From: Onishia taeanensis
GTDB taxonomy: Bacteria > Pseudomonadota > Gammaproteobacteria > Pseudomonadales > Halomonadaceae
Length of the DNA: 64,000 nucleotides
Direction of reading: 5' to 3'
Assembly (NCBI RefSeq): GCF_900100755.1
Contig: NZ_FNCI01000004.1
Location: forward strand, 64,089 to 128,088
The translations under genes and the position numbers were made by a program. The notes under the pieces are model-generated. The model had not been told where the DNA came from and searched no databases. It saw only the letters and a list, made by a program, of their open reading frames with translations. Shown piece by piece: positions 56,776-64,000 of this stretch (positions within the stretch are counted from its first letter, which is position 1; each line of letters starts with the position of its first letter).

Positions 56776-56926
56776 GGGGATGCCTCCTTGGAAACACGGG
56801 AAGGGTGCGGTGCAGACACGTCACCGCATCACGAGACGAAGAAAGGCTACATGGTAATCAAAAGCGCCGTCGATGGCGATGCCAGAAAGACACTGACGCT
56901 GTTGACCGGGGCCGAGGCCAAGCGGC

Positions 56927-57277
56927 TCAGTCGGCCATGGCGGTCTTGTGCGCGCCGGCCTGGGGCAGGAGCGCATCCAGACCGGCCAGCTCCGTAAGCT
57001 TGGCCAACGCCGGCGAAAGCCGCACCTCCGACACCTCGATCCCGGCACGCTGGGCGCTGCGCAGCCACTCGAGCATGACGCTCAGCGCAGCGCTGCTGAC
57101 GCGATCGACGCCGCGCAGATCGAGCTCCAGCGCGCCACTAACCGGCTGATCGGCGATCCACTTGGCGCCTGCGGCGGCCAGCGGAGCGGCGGCCTCGAAG
57201 TCCACGTCTCCGCTGACGGCAAGCTTTCCCTCCACGGCGTCGAGGCATACATCATGTTCGTCGAAAAGACGGGTCAT
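56927..57277 (-). CDS. mlaB: STAS-domain phospholipid transport protein MlaB
   Basis: MlaB is the small cytoplasmic STAS subunit that stabilises and activates the MlaF ATPase in the MlaFEDB complex. The 116-residue protein has the STAS pattern: GKLAVSGDVDFEAAAPLAA, LELDLRGVDRVSSAALSVMLEWLRSA (in two blocks) and VRLSPALAKLTELAGLDALL. It overlaps mlaC by ATGA (57274-57277), placing it last in the mla operon. Confidence 0.92.
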   Translation of the reverse strand: MTRLFDEHDVCLDAVEGKLAVSGDVDFEAAAPLAAAGAKWIADQPVSGALELDLRGVDRVSSAALSVMLEWLRSAQRAGIEVSEVRLSPALAKLTELAGLDALLPQAGAHKTAMAD

Positions 57278-57942
57278 GCGCCCTTCCCTTCGTCAGTGAC
57301 ATCGACATCGGGCGACCAATTGTCGATGGTGGCATCGTAGTCGCGGCCGTTGTCGCGCATCGCCTGATCGAACTGGTTGCGGAAGGTCAGCCCCAGGTTG
57401 ATGCCATTGACGATCACATTGACGACTTTCCACTGACCGTCGTCCAGACGCAACGAATAGCTGACCGGGTAAACGGTGCCATCGTTGGCGACCACTTCCA
57501 TGTCGACACTGGCCTGATCGGCCTGACGGGATTCCTGCTGCTTATCGAGCACCCGCACCTCGCGGTAGTCGAAGGTCACCAGACCCTTGGCATAGGTATC
57601 GATCAGAGTCTGGCGGAAGGTATCGACGAAGCGCGAACGCTGGGCGGGCGTTGCGTTACGGAAATAGCGCCCCATGACGCTGGCGCCGATATAGCGAAAA
57701 TCGGCCACATCCTTGAGGCTGTCGTTGACCAGTGACTCCAGCTCGCTGATGTGCTCGGAAAAGTAGCTGCGACGGCCCTCGATCTTGCCCATCAGATCGT
57801 CGATGCTGGTGCGAATCAGCTGCTCCGGCGTTTGGTCGGGCGCCTTCGACTGGGCCTGAGCAGGCAGCATCATCAGGCACAGCAACAGGGCCAGTACCGA
57901 TCCGGAAAACCAGCGGGAAAAGAAGGTCGGTTGCGCTCGCAT
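57274..57942 (-). CDS. mlaC: Periplasmic phospholipid shuttle MlaC
   Basis: MlaC carries phospholipids between the MlaA outer-membrane complex and MlaFEDB. The 222-residue protein has a Sec signal peptide (residues 1-31, ending AQAQS) and the MlaC domain (FRYIGASVMGRYFRNATPAQRSRFVDTFRQ split over two helices, VNVIVNGINLGLTFRNQFD near 190). An ATG eight codons earlier (57966), right after mlaD, is the alternative start; the chosen one gives a more regular signal peptide. Confidence 0.94.
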   Translation of the reverse strand: MRAQPTFFSRWFSGSVLALLLCLMMLPAQAQSKAPDQTPEQLIRTSIDDLMGKIEGRRSYFSEHISELESLVNDSLKDVADFRYIGASVMGRYFRNATPAQRSRFVDTFRQTLIDTYAKGLVTFDYREVRVLDKQQESRQADQASVDMEVVANDGTVYPVSYSLRLDDGQWKVVNVIVNGINLGLTFRNQFDQAMRDNGRDYDATIDNWSPDVDVTDEGKGA

Positions 57943-57968
57943 AAGTCGTCTCTCAAGGCAGAACATGA

Positions 57969-58433
57969 TTAATCCTTGGCCATGTTGGCCACGAATTGCT
58001 GAATGAGTTGCTCCAGCACCAGCGCCGATTGAGTATCGGTGATGGTGTCGCCATCGGCCAGCATCTCTGGATCACCACCCACCGATAGGCCGATGTATTG
58101 CTCGCCGAGCAGCCCAGAAGTGAGGATCGACGCCGTCGTATCCTTGGAAAGCTGTCCCTCCAGACTGCTGTCGAGCGCCAGGGTCACACGAGCGTCATAC
58201 CACTCGGTATCCAGCTCGATATTCTCCACGCGCCCCACGGTGACACCGGCCATGGTGACCCGTGCTCGCGACTTGAGGCCGCCGATATTGGCGAAGTTGG
58301 CCTGCAACGTATAAGTGTTTTTACCCCCGCCGACGGATAGGCCACTGACACTTATTCCCAGGAAAATAACCCCGAGAATCCCGGCCAGCATGAACAGCCC
58401 GACCCCAAACTCCATCATCTTGCTGCGCTTCAT
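57969..58433 (-). CDS. mlaD: MCE-domain phospholipid transport protein MlaD
   Basis: A 154-residue bitopic protein: membrane helix at residues ~8-30 ([19 protein letters not shown]) and one periplasmic MCE domain ([47 protein letters not shown] in two blocks). MlaD forms a hexameric ring on MlaE through which lipids pass. It overlaps mlaE by ATGA. Confidence 0.96.
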   Translation of the reverse strand: MKRSKMMEFGVGLFMLAGILGVIFLGISVSGLSVGGGKNTYTLQANFANIGGLKSRARVTMAGVTVGRVENIELDTEWYDARVTLALDSSLEGQLSKDTTASILTSGLLGEQYIGLSVGGDPEMLADGDTITDTQSALVLEQLIQQFVANMAKD

Positions 58434-59212
58434 CCCAGTTCTCCAAACATCAGCGCGGTCAGCACGAAATCCAGTCCTAATACCGCCAGCGAGGAATACA
58501 CCACCGTTCTTGTGGTAGCGCGTGAAATACCTTCCGAGGTTGGCACCAGGTCATAACCCTGGAATACCGCGATCCAAGTTACGACCAGGGCGAACACCAG
58601 ACTCTTGAGCATGCCGTTGCCGATGTCGTCGACGAAGTCGACGCTTGACTGCATGTTGCCCCAGTAAGAGCCGTTATAGACGCCGAGCCACTCGACACCC
58701 ACTAGGTGGCCACCCCAGATACCAATGACGCTGAAGCCAACGGTCAGCAGCGGCAGCGACACGAAGCCCGCCCAGAGCCGCGGCGCCACCACTCGCTTGA
58801 GCGGGTCGACGCCAATCATCTCCATGCTGCTCAACTGCTCGGTCGCCTTCATCAGGCCGATCTCGGCCGTCAGTGCCGAGCCGGCACGCCCAGCGAACAG
58901 CAGCGCCGCCACCACCGGCGCCAGCTCGCGCAGCAGCGATAGTGCTACCATCTGCCCCAGGGCATCTTCAGCGCCAAAATCCACCAGAATGGTAAAGCCC
59001 TGAAGGGCCAGCACCATACCGATGAAGAGCCCTGACACCAGTACGATGGCCAGCGACAACACGCCAATAAAGTGCATCTGACGCAGCCACAGCTTGAAGC
59101 CTTCGGCGGAGGGACGTCCCACCAGCGACTGTCCAAGGAACATGCCGGCGCGGCCCAACGCCTCGACTAGGTCGCAGCCATGGCGCCCAAGGCGAGTTAT
59201 TCGCGTCATCAT
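58430..59212 (-). CDS. mlaE: Phospholipid transport permease MlaE
   Basis: The 260-residue permease of the MlaFEDB complex in the inner membrane. Five or six hydrophobic segments are visible, with the family motifs [23 protein letters not shown]-like (~60), [42 protein letters not shown] in the central conserved region (~95-135), and a C-terminal [24 protein letters not shown]. It overlaps mlaF and mlaD by 4 bases. Confidence 0.97.
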   Translation of the reverse strand: MMTRITRLGRHGCDLVEALGRAGMFLGQSLVGRPSAEGFKLWLRQMHFIGVLSLAIVLVSGLFIGMVLALQGFTILVDFGAEDALGQMVALSLLRELAPVVAALLFAGRAGSALTAEIGLMKATEQLSSMEMIGVDPLKRVVAPRLWAGFVSLPLLTVGFSVIGIWGGHLVGVEWLGVYNGSYWGNMQSSVDFVDDIGNGMLKSLVFALVVTWIAVFQGYDLVPTSEGISRATTRTVVYSSLAVLGLDFVLTALMFGELG

Positions 59213-60030
59213 CGCCTCTCTCCCGCTTTACCCGCATTGAGCATATCGACATAAAAGTCGTCAGCCGAATAATGAAACGGCACCGGGCCGTCAGGCTCGC
59301 CGTGCATGAACTGGCTGACGCGAGGGTCCCGATCGACGTTGAGGCTCTCCGGCGTGCCATGCGCCATCACCTTGCCATCGGCGATCACGTAAACGTAATC
59401 GGCAATCGACAGCGTTTCCTTGATATCGTGGGAGACCACCACGGCGGTAAGTCCCAGCGCATCGTTGACACGACGAATCAGCTGCACCAGCACTCCCATG
59501 GAAATGGGATCCTGGCCGACGAACGGCTCATCGTAGAGGATAAGCTCCGGGTCCAGCGCCAGCGCCCGCGCCAGGGCGACCCGGCGGGCCATGCCCCCGG
59601 ACAGTTCGGCGGGCATCAGCTCGCGGGCACCGCGAAGTCCTACGGCTTCGAGCTTCATCAGCACCACGTCGCGGATCATCGCGTCGGGCAGATCCGTATG
59701 CACGCGCAGCGGAAAGGCCACGTTCTCGAAAACGCTCAGGTCCGAGAAAAGCGCACCGCTTTGAAACAGCATCCCCATCCGGCGACGCAGCGCGAAGAGT
59801 TTCTTGCGGGACAGGGCATGGACATCATGACCGTCGATCGTCACTCGGCCGGCATCCGGCGTCAGTTGACCACCAATCAGCTTGAGTAGCGTCGTTTTGC
59901 CGGAGCCGCTCGGCCCCATGATTGCGGTAATTTTGCCGCGGGGGATGGTGAGATCCACGCCCCGAAAGATATCCCTATCGCCACGTGAAAAGCGCAGCCC
60001 TTCGACCACCACCAAGGGCGAATCATTCAT
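59209..60030 (-). CDS. mlaF: Phospholipid transport ATPase MlaF
   Basis: The 273-residue ATPase of the Mla system: Walker A ([11 protein letters not shown]), Q-loop ([25 protein letters not shown] in two blocks), signature ([17 protein letters not shown]) and Walker B ([13 protein letters not shown]) with H-loop [16 protein letters not shown] is typical of MlaF/Ttg2A. First gene of mlaFEDCB. A TA-rich stretch about 30 bases upstream may hold the promoter, but no -35 is clear. Confidence 0.97.
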   Translation of the reverse strand: MNDSPLVVVEGLRFSRGDRDIFRGVDLTIPRGKITAIMGPSGSGKTTLLKLIGGQLTPDAGRVTIDGHDVHALSRKKLFALRRRMGMLFQSGALFSDLSVFENVAFPLRVHTDLPDAMIRDVVLMKLEAVGLRGARELMPAELSGGMARRVALARALALDPELILYDEPFVGQDPISMGVLVQLIRRVNDALGLTAVVVSHDIKETLSIADYVYVIADGKVMAHGTPESLNVDRDPRVSQFMHGEPDGPVPFHYSADDFYVDMLNAGKAGERR

Positions 60031-60187
60031 GGCGTCCTAACCTCCACCCGAAAATTATCGAACATTGTATATTAACTGCCATGATCACCGCTAGCGCCAA
60101 GGGTGCGAGCGCCGATGTCACCTTGATTCGCGGCGCCCCAACGCGTTTAATTGGCCGCTCTTCACTGACCGACACGGACCCTTTTCG

Positions 60188-61147
60188 ATGATGCTGCTAC
60201 CCCTGTCTGCCGTCGCACTCGGCTTCGTTGGCCTGCTATGGAGTGCCGACCGCTTCGTGGGAGCCGCGGCCGCCACCGCTTACCGAGCGGGCATGAGCAC
60301 GCTGCTGATCGGCATGACCATCGTTGCACTTGGCACTTCGGCTCCTGAAGTCATCGTCGCCATCATGGCCTCGTTGGACGGCACGCCCGATCTCGCCACC
60401 GGTAACGCCCTAGGATCCAACATCGCCAATATCGGTCTAGTGCTCGGGGTAACGGCCCTGATCGTGCCCATCCCGGTGCGCTTTTCGATCGTACGGCGTG
60501 AACTTCCCCTACTGCTCGGCGCCACCGGCCTTGCCGGCTATGCGCTGGCGGACGGCGACCTAAGCCGCTATGACGCCCTACTGCTCTTCGCCCTACTGGT
60601 ATTCAGCCTGTGGTGGCTATTCCGCGCCGATGGCAACAGCGGCAGTGAGGAAACCCAGGACGGCGAAATTCCCGACATGGCGCTGCCCAAGGCACTGGCA
60701 TGGCTAATAGGCACCCTGGTGCTTCTGGTCGCAAGCTCGCGGCTGCTGGTGTGGGGCGCCAGCGAAATTGCCAGCGCCTTCGGCGTCAGCGAACTGGTGA
60801 TCGGCCTGACGGTCGTGGCCATCGGCACCAGCCTGCCAGAACTCGCCGCCTGCGTGGCCAGCGCCCTCAAGCGCCATCACGACATCGCCATCGGCAACGT
60901 CATCGGCTCCAACCTCTTCAACATGCTGGCCGTGCTGCCCATGCCCGGCCTGCTGGCGCCAGGCCCGGTCGATGCTCATGCGATCAGCCGCGATTACCCC
61001 ACCATGCTGCTGCTGACCCTACTGCTCGGCTGCTGGCTGCTCTGGCAGCGTCACGGCAGCCTAGGCCGCATTCCCGGCGCCCTGCTGACCTTGATCTACG
61101 TTGGCTATCTGGGCCTATTGATCCAATCCAGCATCACGGGCGCTTGA
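60188..61147 (+). CDS. yrbG: Calcium/sodium antiporter, CaCA family (YrbG-like)
   Basis: A 319-residue membrane protein with two inverted halves of five helices. The alpha repeats that bind the ions are visible: GMTIVALGTSAPEVIVAI near residue 40 and GLTVVAIGTSLPELAACV near 210, with GNALGSNIANIG and GNVIGSNLFNM after each. It diverges from the mla operon over 157 bases and leads the kdsD-kdsC-lpt genes, as yrbG does in E. coli. Confidence 0.95.
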   Translation: MMLLPLSAVALGFVGLLWSADRFVGAAAATAYRAGMSTLLIGMTIVALGTSAPEVIVAIMASLDGTPDLATGNALGSNIANIGLVLGVTALIVPIPVRFSIVRRELPLLLGATGLAGYALADGDLSRYDALLLFALLVFSLWWLFRADGNSGSEETQDGEIPDMALPKALAWLIGTLVLLVASSRLLVWGASEIASAFGVSELVIGLTVVAIGTSLPELAACVASALKRHHDIAIGNVIGSNLFNMLAVLPMPGLLAPGPVDAHAISRDYPTMLLLTLLLGCWLLWQRHGSLGRIPGALLTLIYVGYLGLLIQSSITGA

Positions 61148-61178
61148 GTGAAACCTGACAACGGGCAACAATTTCGCC

Positions 61179-62159
61179 ATGACTGACACCAATGACTCGC
61201 CCCACCGGGCCAGTGCTCGCCGCACGCTGAACATCGAACGCGACGCCATCGAGGCTCTTAGCGCCCGCATCGACGACAACTTCGATCGCGCTTGCGAGCT
61301 GTTGCTCGGCTGCCAGGGCCGCGTGGTGGTGACCGGCATGGGCAAATCCGGCCATATCGGCGGCAAGATCGCAGCGACGCTAGCCAGCACCGGCACCCCG
61401 GCCTTCTTCGTCCACCCGGGCGAAGCCAGCCACGGCGATCTGGGCATGATCACACCGGGCGACGTGGTCATTGCCCTTTCCAATTCTGGCGAAACCGCCG
61501 AAGTGATGGCCCTGCTGCCGCTGCTCAAGCGTATGGGCGTTCCCTTGGTCAGCATGACCGGTCGCCCCGGCTCGAGCCTGGCCCGCCACGCTGAGGCTCA
61601 CCTCGACGCAGGCGTGGAGCGCGAAGCCTGTCCGCTGGATCTGGCACCGACCGCCTCGACCACCGCGGCCCTGGTATTGGGCGACGCCCTGGCAGTGGCG
61701 CTGCTCGAGGCTCGCGGCTTTACTGCCGAAGACTTTGCCCTCTCGCACCCCGGTGGCAGCCTGGGCAGACGACTGCTGCTCACCGTTGGCGACCTGATGC
61801 ACCAGGGCGAGCGTTTGCCCCAGGTACCGCTGGGCAGCCCACTGCGTGATGCATTGATCGAAATCACTCGCCAGGGACTCGGCTTTACCTGTGTGATCGA
61901 CCGCGAAGGCCTGCTTGCGGGCGTCTACACCGATGGCGACCTGCGTCGCACCCTCGATCAGCACAGCAACCTGCACGCCCTGAGCGTCGATGAGGTCATG
62001 ACCTCACCCGGCAAGCGTATCTCCGCCGACGTGCTTGCCGCCGAAGCCGTGCGTATCATGGAAGGCAGCCGCATCAGCGCGCTGGCCGTCGTCGATGCGC
62101 AAGGGCGCCCGATTGGCGCCCTGCACATGCACGACCTGCTGAGAAGCGGCGTCATCTAA
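61179..62159 (+). CDS. kdsD: D-arabinose 5-phosphate isomerase KdsD
   Basis: KdsD converts ribulose 5-phosphate to arabinose 5-phosphate, the precursor of Kdo. The 326-residue protein has an N-terminal SIS domain (VVTGMGKSGHIGGKIAATLASTGTP in two blocks near 50, ALSNSGETAEV near 100, LPLLKRMGVPLVSMTG) and two C-terminal CBS domains (DLMHQGERLPQVPLG and DEVMTSPGKRISAD). The neighbour kdsC confirms Kdo over the sorbitol-type paralogue GutQ. Confidence 0.97.
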   Translation: MTDTNDSPHRASARRTLNIERDAIEALSARIDDNFDRACELLLGCQGRVVVTGMGKSGHIGGKIAATLASTGTPAFFVHPGEASHGDLGMITPGDVVIALSNSGETAEVMALLPLLKRMGVPLVSMTGRPGSSLARHAEAHLDAGVEREACPLDLAPTASTTAALVLGDALAVALLEARGFTAEDFALSHPGGSLGRRLLLTVGDLMHQGERLPQVPLGSPLRDALIEITRQGLGFTCVIDREGLLAGVYTDGDLRRTLDQHSNLHALSVDEVMTSPGKRISADVLAAEAVRIMEGSRISALAVVDAQGRPIGALHMHDLLRSGVI

Positions 62160-62168
62160 GGAGATGTC

Positions 62169-62753
62169 ATGACACCCGAGTCCACGCTCCCCCCGGAGCT
62201 CGTCGATCGCGCCCGCCAGATCCGCCTGCTGGCACTGGACGTGGATGGCGTTCTCACCGACGGCCGGCTCTATTTCCAGGCCGATGGCATCGAGATCAAG
62301 GCCTTCCACACCCAGGACGGCCATGGTATCAAACTGCTGCGCCAGGCCGGCATCGAGGTTGCCCTGATTACCGGGCGTGAATCGCCGATGGTCACCCAGC
62401 GCGCCGCCGCTCTTGGGCTAAAGCACGTCTTCCAGCACCGCGATGACAAACTCATCGCCCTGCGCGAACTGACACATAGCCTGGGGCTTGGCCTGTCTCA
62501 AGCCGCCTACTGCGGCGATGACCTTCAGGATCTGGCCGCTATCCAGGCCGCAGGCCTCGGCATCAGCGTGCCCAACGCCCCTTCCTACATGCGGCAGGCC
62601 GCCGATTGGGTCAGCGCACGCAGCGGCGGCCACGGTGCCGTACGCGATATCTGCGACACCCTGCTCGACACCCAGGGCCATTGGCCGGCGGTGCTCGAGT
62701 CCTATGCCGCCGGCGCATCGGGATACGCCACCGTGGCACCCGGTCGCTGCTGA
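62169..62753 (+). CDS. kdsC: Kdo-8-phosphate phosphatase KdsC
   Basis: KdsC removes phosphate from Kdo 8-phosphate before KdsB activation. The 194-residue HAD phosphatase has the nucleophile motif LALDVDGVLTDG near residue 22, LITGRES (motif II, ~75), KLIALREL (motif III Lys) and YCGDDLQDLAAIQAAG (motif IV, ~118), with no cap domain. It follows kdsD by nine bases, and its TGA shares a base with the lptC ATG (TGATG). Confidence 0.97.
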   Translation: MTPESTLPPELVDRARQIRLLALDVDGVLTDGRLYFQADGIEIKAFHTQDGHGIKLLRQAGIEVALITGRESPMVTQRAAALGLKHVFQHRDDKLIALRELTHSLGLGLSQAAYCGDDLQDLAAIQAAGLGISVPNAPSYMRQAADWVSARSGGHGAVRDICDTLLDTQGHWPAVLESYAAGASGYATVAPGRC

Positions 62754-63334
62754 TGGCCATGCGTCTGCCTCGTCCCTCCCCCCGCGTCTGGCTAGCTCTG
62801 CTGCTGATCGTGCTGGGCGGCGTCCTGACCTTTATCGAGCAGAGCAACGTGCGCACGCCGGGGCCGGTGCCAACGGATAGTGCCGGCGAGCCGGACTTCT
62901 ATCTCGAAGGCGTGAACCTGACCCGCTTCGATGCCCAAGGCCGGCCTCATCAGCGCCTGGCCACACCACGACTGGTACACACACCGCACAACGACATGAC
63001 CCGTGCCGAGACCCCCAAGGCTCGCCTGCTCGACAATGATGGCGCCCTGTGGCTGGCCAGCGGCCAGGAAGGTACGCTGGGCGCAGATGGCAACCCGCTG
63101 GTGCTGCGCGGCGATGCTCATCTGGAGTCTCCAGGAGAAGGTTGGCAACTGGACACCAATGTTCTGCACATCGATACCGTCACCAACCACGCCTGGAGCG
63201 AAGGCGAAGCCCATATCACCCAGCCGCCCCAACGCATGCGGGGTGACAAGCTGGATGTATGGTTCGATGATGACCTGATGCGCCTGACCGGCAACGTTCA
63301 CGGATTTCACCCTCCCAAGGAGCAAGCCCCATGA
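62753..63334 (+). CDS. lptC: LPS export protein LptC
   Basis: LptC is the bitopic inner-membrane protein that passes LPS from LptB2FG to LptA. The 193-residue protein has one helix near residues 11-25 (VWLALLLIVLGGVLTF) and a beta-jellyroll periplasmic domain (EPDFYLEGVNLTRFDAQGRPHQRL in two blocks, GDKLDVWFDDDLMRLTGNVHG at the end). The open frame extends upstream inside kdsC; 62753 is chosen because it starts the helix region and touches the kdsC stop. It overlaps lptA by ATGA. Confidence 0.95.
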   Translation: MAMRLPRPSPRVWLALLLIVLGGVLTFIEQSNVRTPGPVPTDSAGEPDFYLEGVNLTRFDAQGRPHQRLATPRLVHTPHNDMTRAETPKARLLDNDGALWLASGQEGTLGADGNPLVLRGDAHLESPGEGWQLDTNVLHIDTVTNHAWSEGEAHITQPPQRMRGDKLDVWFDDDLMRLTGNVHGFHPPKEQAP

Positions 63335-63858
63335 TGAGACGCGACCTTAACCGCCGGGCTCTTGGCCTGCTGCTACCCGCCATGCTGAGCCTGGGCGCCG
63401 TACCGGCCCTGGCCCTCGAGGGTGATGCTAGCGCTCCCATCGAAATCGCCGCCGACCGCCTGGAACTCGACGACCAAGCAGGAACCGCCGTCTACACCGG
63501 CGATGTGGACATGCGCCAGGGCAGCATGAAGCTGACCGGCCAGCAGGTCACGATCAGCCGCACTGACCAGGGCGACGTGTCCCGCATCGAGGCCACCGGC
63601 AACCGAGCCTACATCGAACAGAAGCCAAGCCCGGATGCACCGCTGGCCAAGGGCTGGGGTCGCACCATCATCTATCACACCCTCGAGCGTCGAGTAGAGC
63701 TGATCAATCAGGCAGAGCTTCACCGCGGCCAGGACACCTTCACCGGTGCCAAGGTCGACTACTTCCTCGATCGTCGCGTGGTCGAAGCCACCAGCAATGG
63801 CGAGAGCGATGGTGGACAAGACCAGCGCGTCCGCATGACCCTGACACCTCAGCAATAA
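63331..63858 (+). CDS. lptA: LPS transport periplasmic bridge protein LptA
   Basis: LptA polymerises into the periplasmic bridge that carries LPS to LptDE. The 175-residue precursor has a signal peptide (residues 1-~28, ending ALA-L) and an OstA-type beta domain ([38 protein letters not shown] in successive strands). AAGGAG lies 9 bases before the ATG inside lptC. A short acidic/Gln-rich tail ends the protein. Confidence 0.96.
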   Translation: MMRRDLNRRALGLLLPAMLSLGAVPALALEGDASAPIEIAADRLELDDQAGTAVYTGDVDMRQGSMKLTGQQVTISRTDQGDVSRIEATGNRAYIEQKPSPDAPLAKGWGRTIIYHTLERRVELINQAELHRGQDTFTGAKVDYFLDRRVVEATSNGESDGGQDQRVRMTLTPQQ

Positions 63859-63866
63859 GGCCCGCC

Positions 63867-64000
63867 ATGAAGACCCTGAGCGTTAACCACCTGGCCAAAA
63901 GCTACAAACGTCGCCGCGTGGTCAAGGACATCAGCCTGTCCATCGACCAGGGCCAGATCGTCGGCCTGCTGGGCCCCAATGGCGCAGGCAAGACCACCTC
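63867..64000 (+). CDS. lptB: LPS export ATPase LptB, 5' end (3' part outside window)
   Basis: The first 44 codons of an ABC ATPase: [19 protein letters not shown], then [15 protein letters not shown] with the Walker A loop at the window edge. Position directly after lptA and the [11 protein letters not shown] start identify LptB, which powers LPS extraction with LptFG. AAGG precedes the ATG by about six bases. Confidence 0.95.
   Translation, partial: MKTLSVNHLAKSYKRRRVVKDISLSIDQGQIVGLLGPNGAGKTT

Overview
The window is a GC-rich, almost fully coding stretch of a gammaproteobacterial chromosome. Gene content and order match the Pseudomonas/Halomonas side of the class: comEC-exbBD-msbA-lpxK-kdsB-ptp-murB next to rne, the full dcw cluster ending in lpxC, lpoA-yraN-diaA-dolP, sspBA-petCBA-rpsI-rplM, and algW/degS-hisD-hisG-murA-ibaG-mla-kdsDC-lptCAB. 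A Halomonadaceae-like halophile is my best guess from this synteny and the acidic protein tails; that is inference, since no rRNA is present. No prophage, insertion sequence, CRISPR array, tRNA or rRNA was seen.

Layout: 1-357 is the 3' end of rne, with a KQEAP repeat tail. 493-9375 (minus) is a cell-envelope operon: ComEC, ExbB/ExbD, MsbA, LpxK, a Trm112-like protein, KdsB, a low-Mr phosphatase and MurB, most joined by 4-base stop/start overlaps. 9504-14348 holds a DUF2062 protein, a Lol exporter with a single permease, and the agmatine-to-putrescine pair aguA-aguB. 14575-20047 (minus) runs from a small secreted ORF through secA and argJ to a Nudix/thiamine-phosphate-synthase fusion. dciA is divergent at 20112. 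20914-38553 (minus) is the dcw division and peptidoglycan cluster, in the order rsmH-ftsL-ftsI-murE-murF-mraY-murD-ftsW-murG-murC-ddl-ftsQ-ftsA-ftsZ-lpxC. It has no mraZ; rnpB lies where mraZ would be expected. 39044-43367 is rsmI plus the divergent lpoA-yraN-diaA-dolP operon. 43644-50003 (minus) holds sspAB, the cytochrome bc1 operon, rplM-rpsI and zapE. 50228-54402 holds zapG, a Nif3-like gene, degS/algW and hisD. 54574-60030 (minus) holds hisG, murA, ibaG and the mla lipid-transport operon. 60188-64000 holds a Ca/Na antiporter, kdsD, kdsC, lptC, lptA and the start of lptB.

Together the genes build and maintain the envelope: peptidoglycan precursors (murA-G, ddl, mraY), lipid A/Kdo/LPS synthesis and export (lpxC, lpxK, kdsB, kdsC, kdsD, msbA, lptABC), lipoprotein export (lol), phospholipid retrieval (mla), division (fts, zapE, zapG), export (secA) and envelope stress sensing (degS/algW).

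The most interesting item is the unnamed 114-codon ORF at 19703-20047, directly upstream of secA. It has a Sec-type signal peptide and ends in Arg-Gly-Pro-Pro plus four residues. This is the same layout as E. coli SecM (RAGP plus four residues) and fits the RAPP-like translation-arrest class. The 87-nt gap to secA can form strong hairpins, so this is a candidate force-sensing secretion monitor. Other points worth a look are a hairpin beside the ftsZ ribosome-binding site, a promoter and terminator-like hairpins splitting ftsQ from ftsA, six 13-bp tandem repeats beside sspB, a structured rplM leader, and the lack of hisC and lolE at their usual places.
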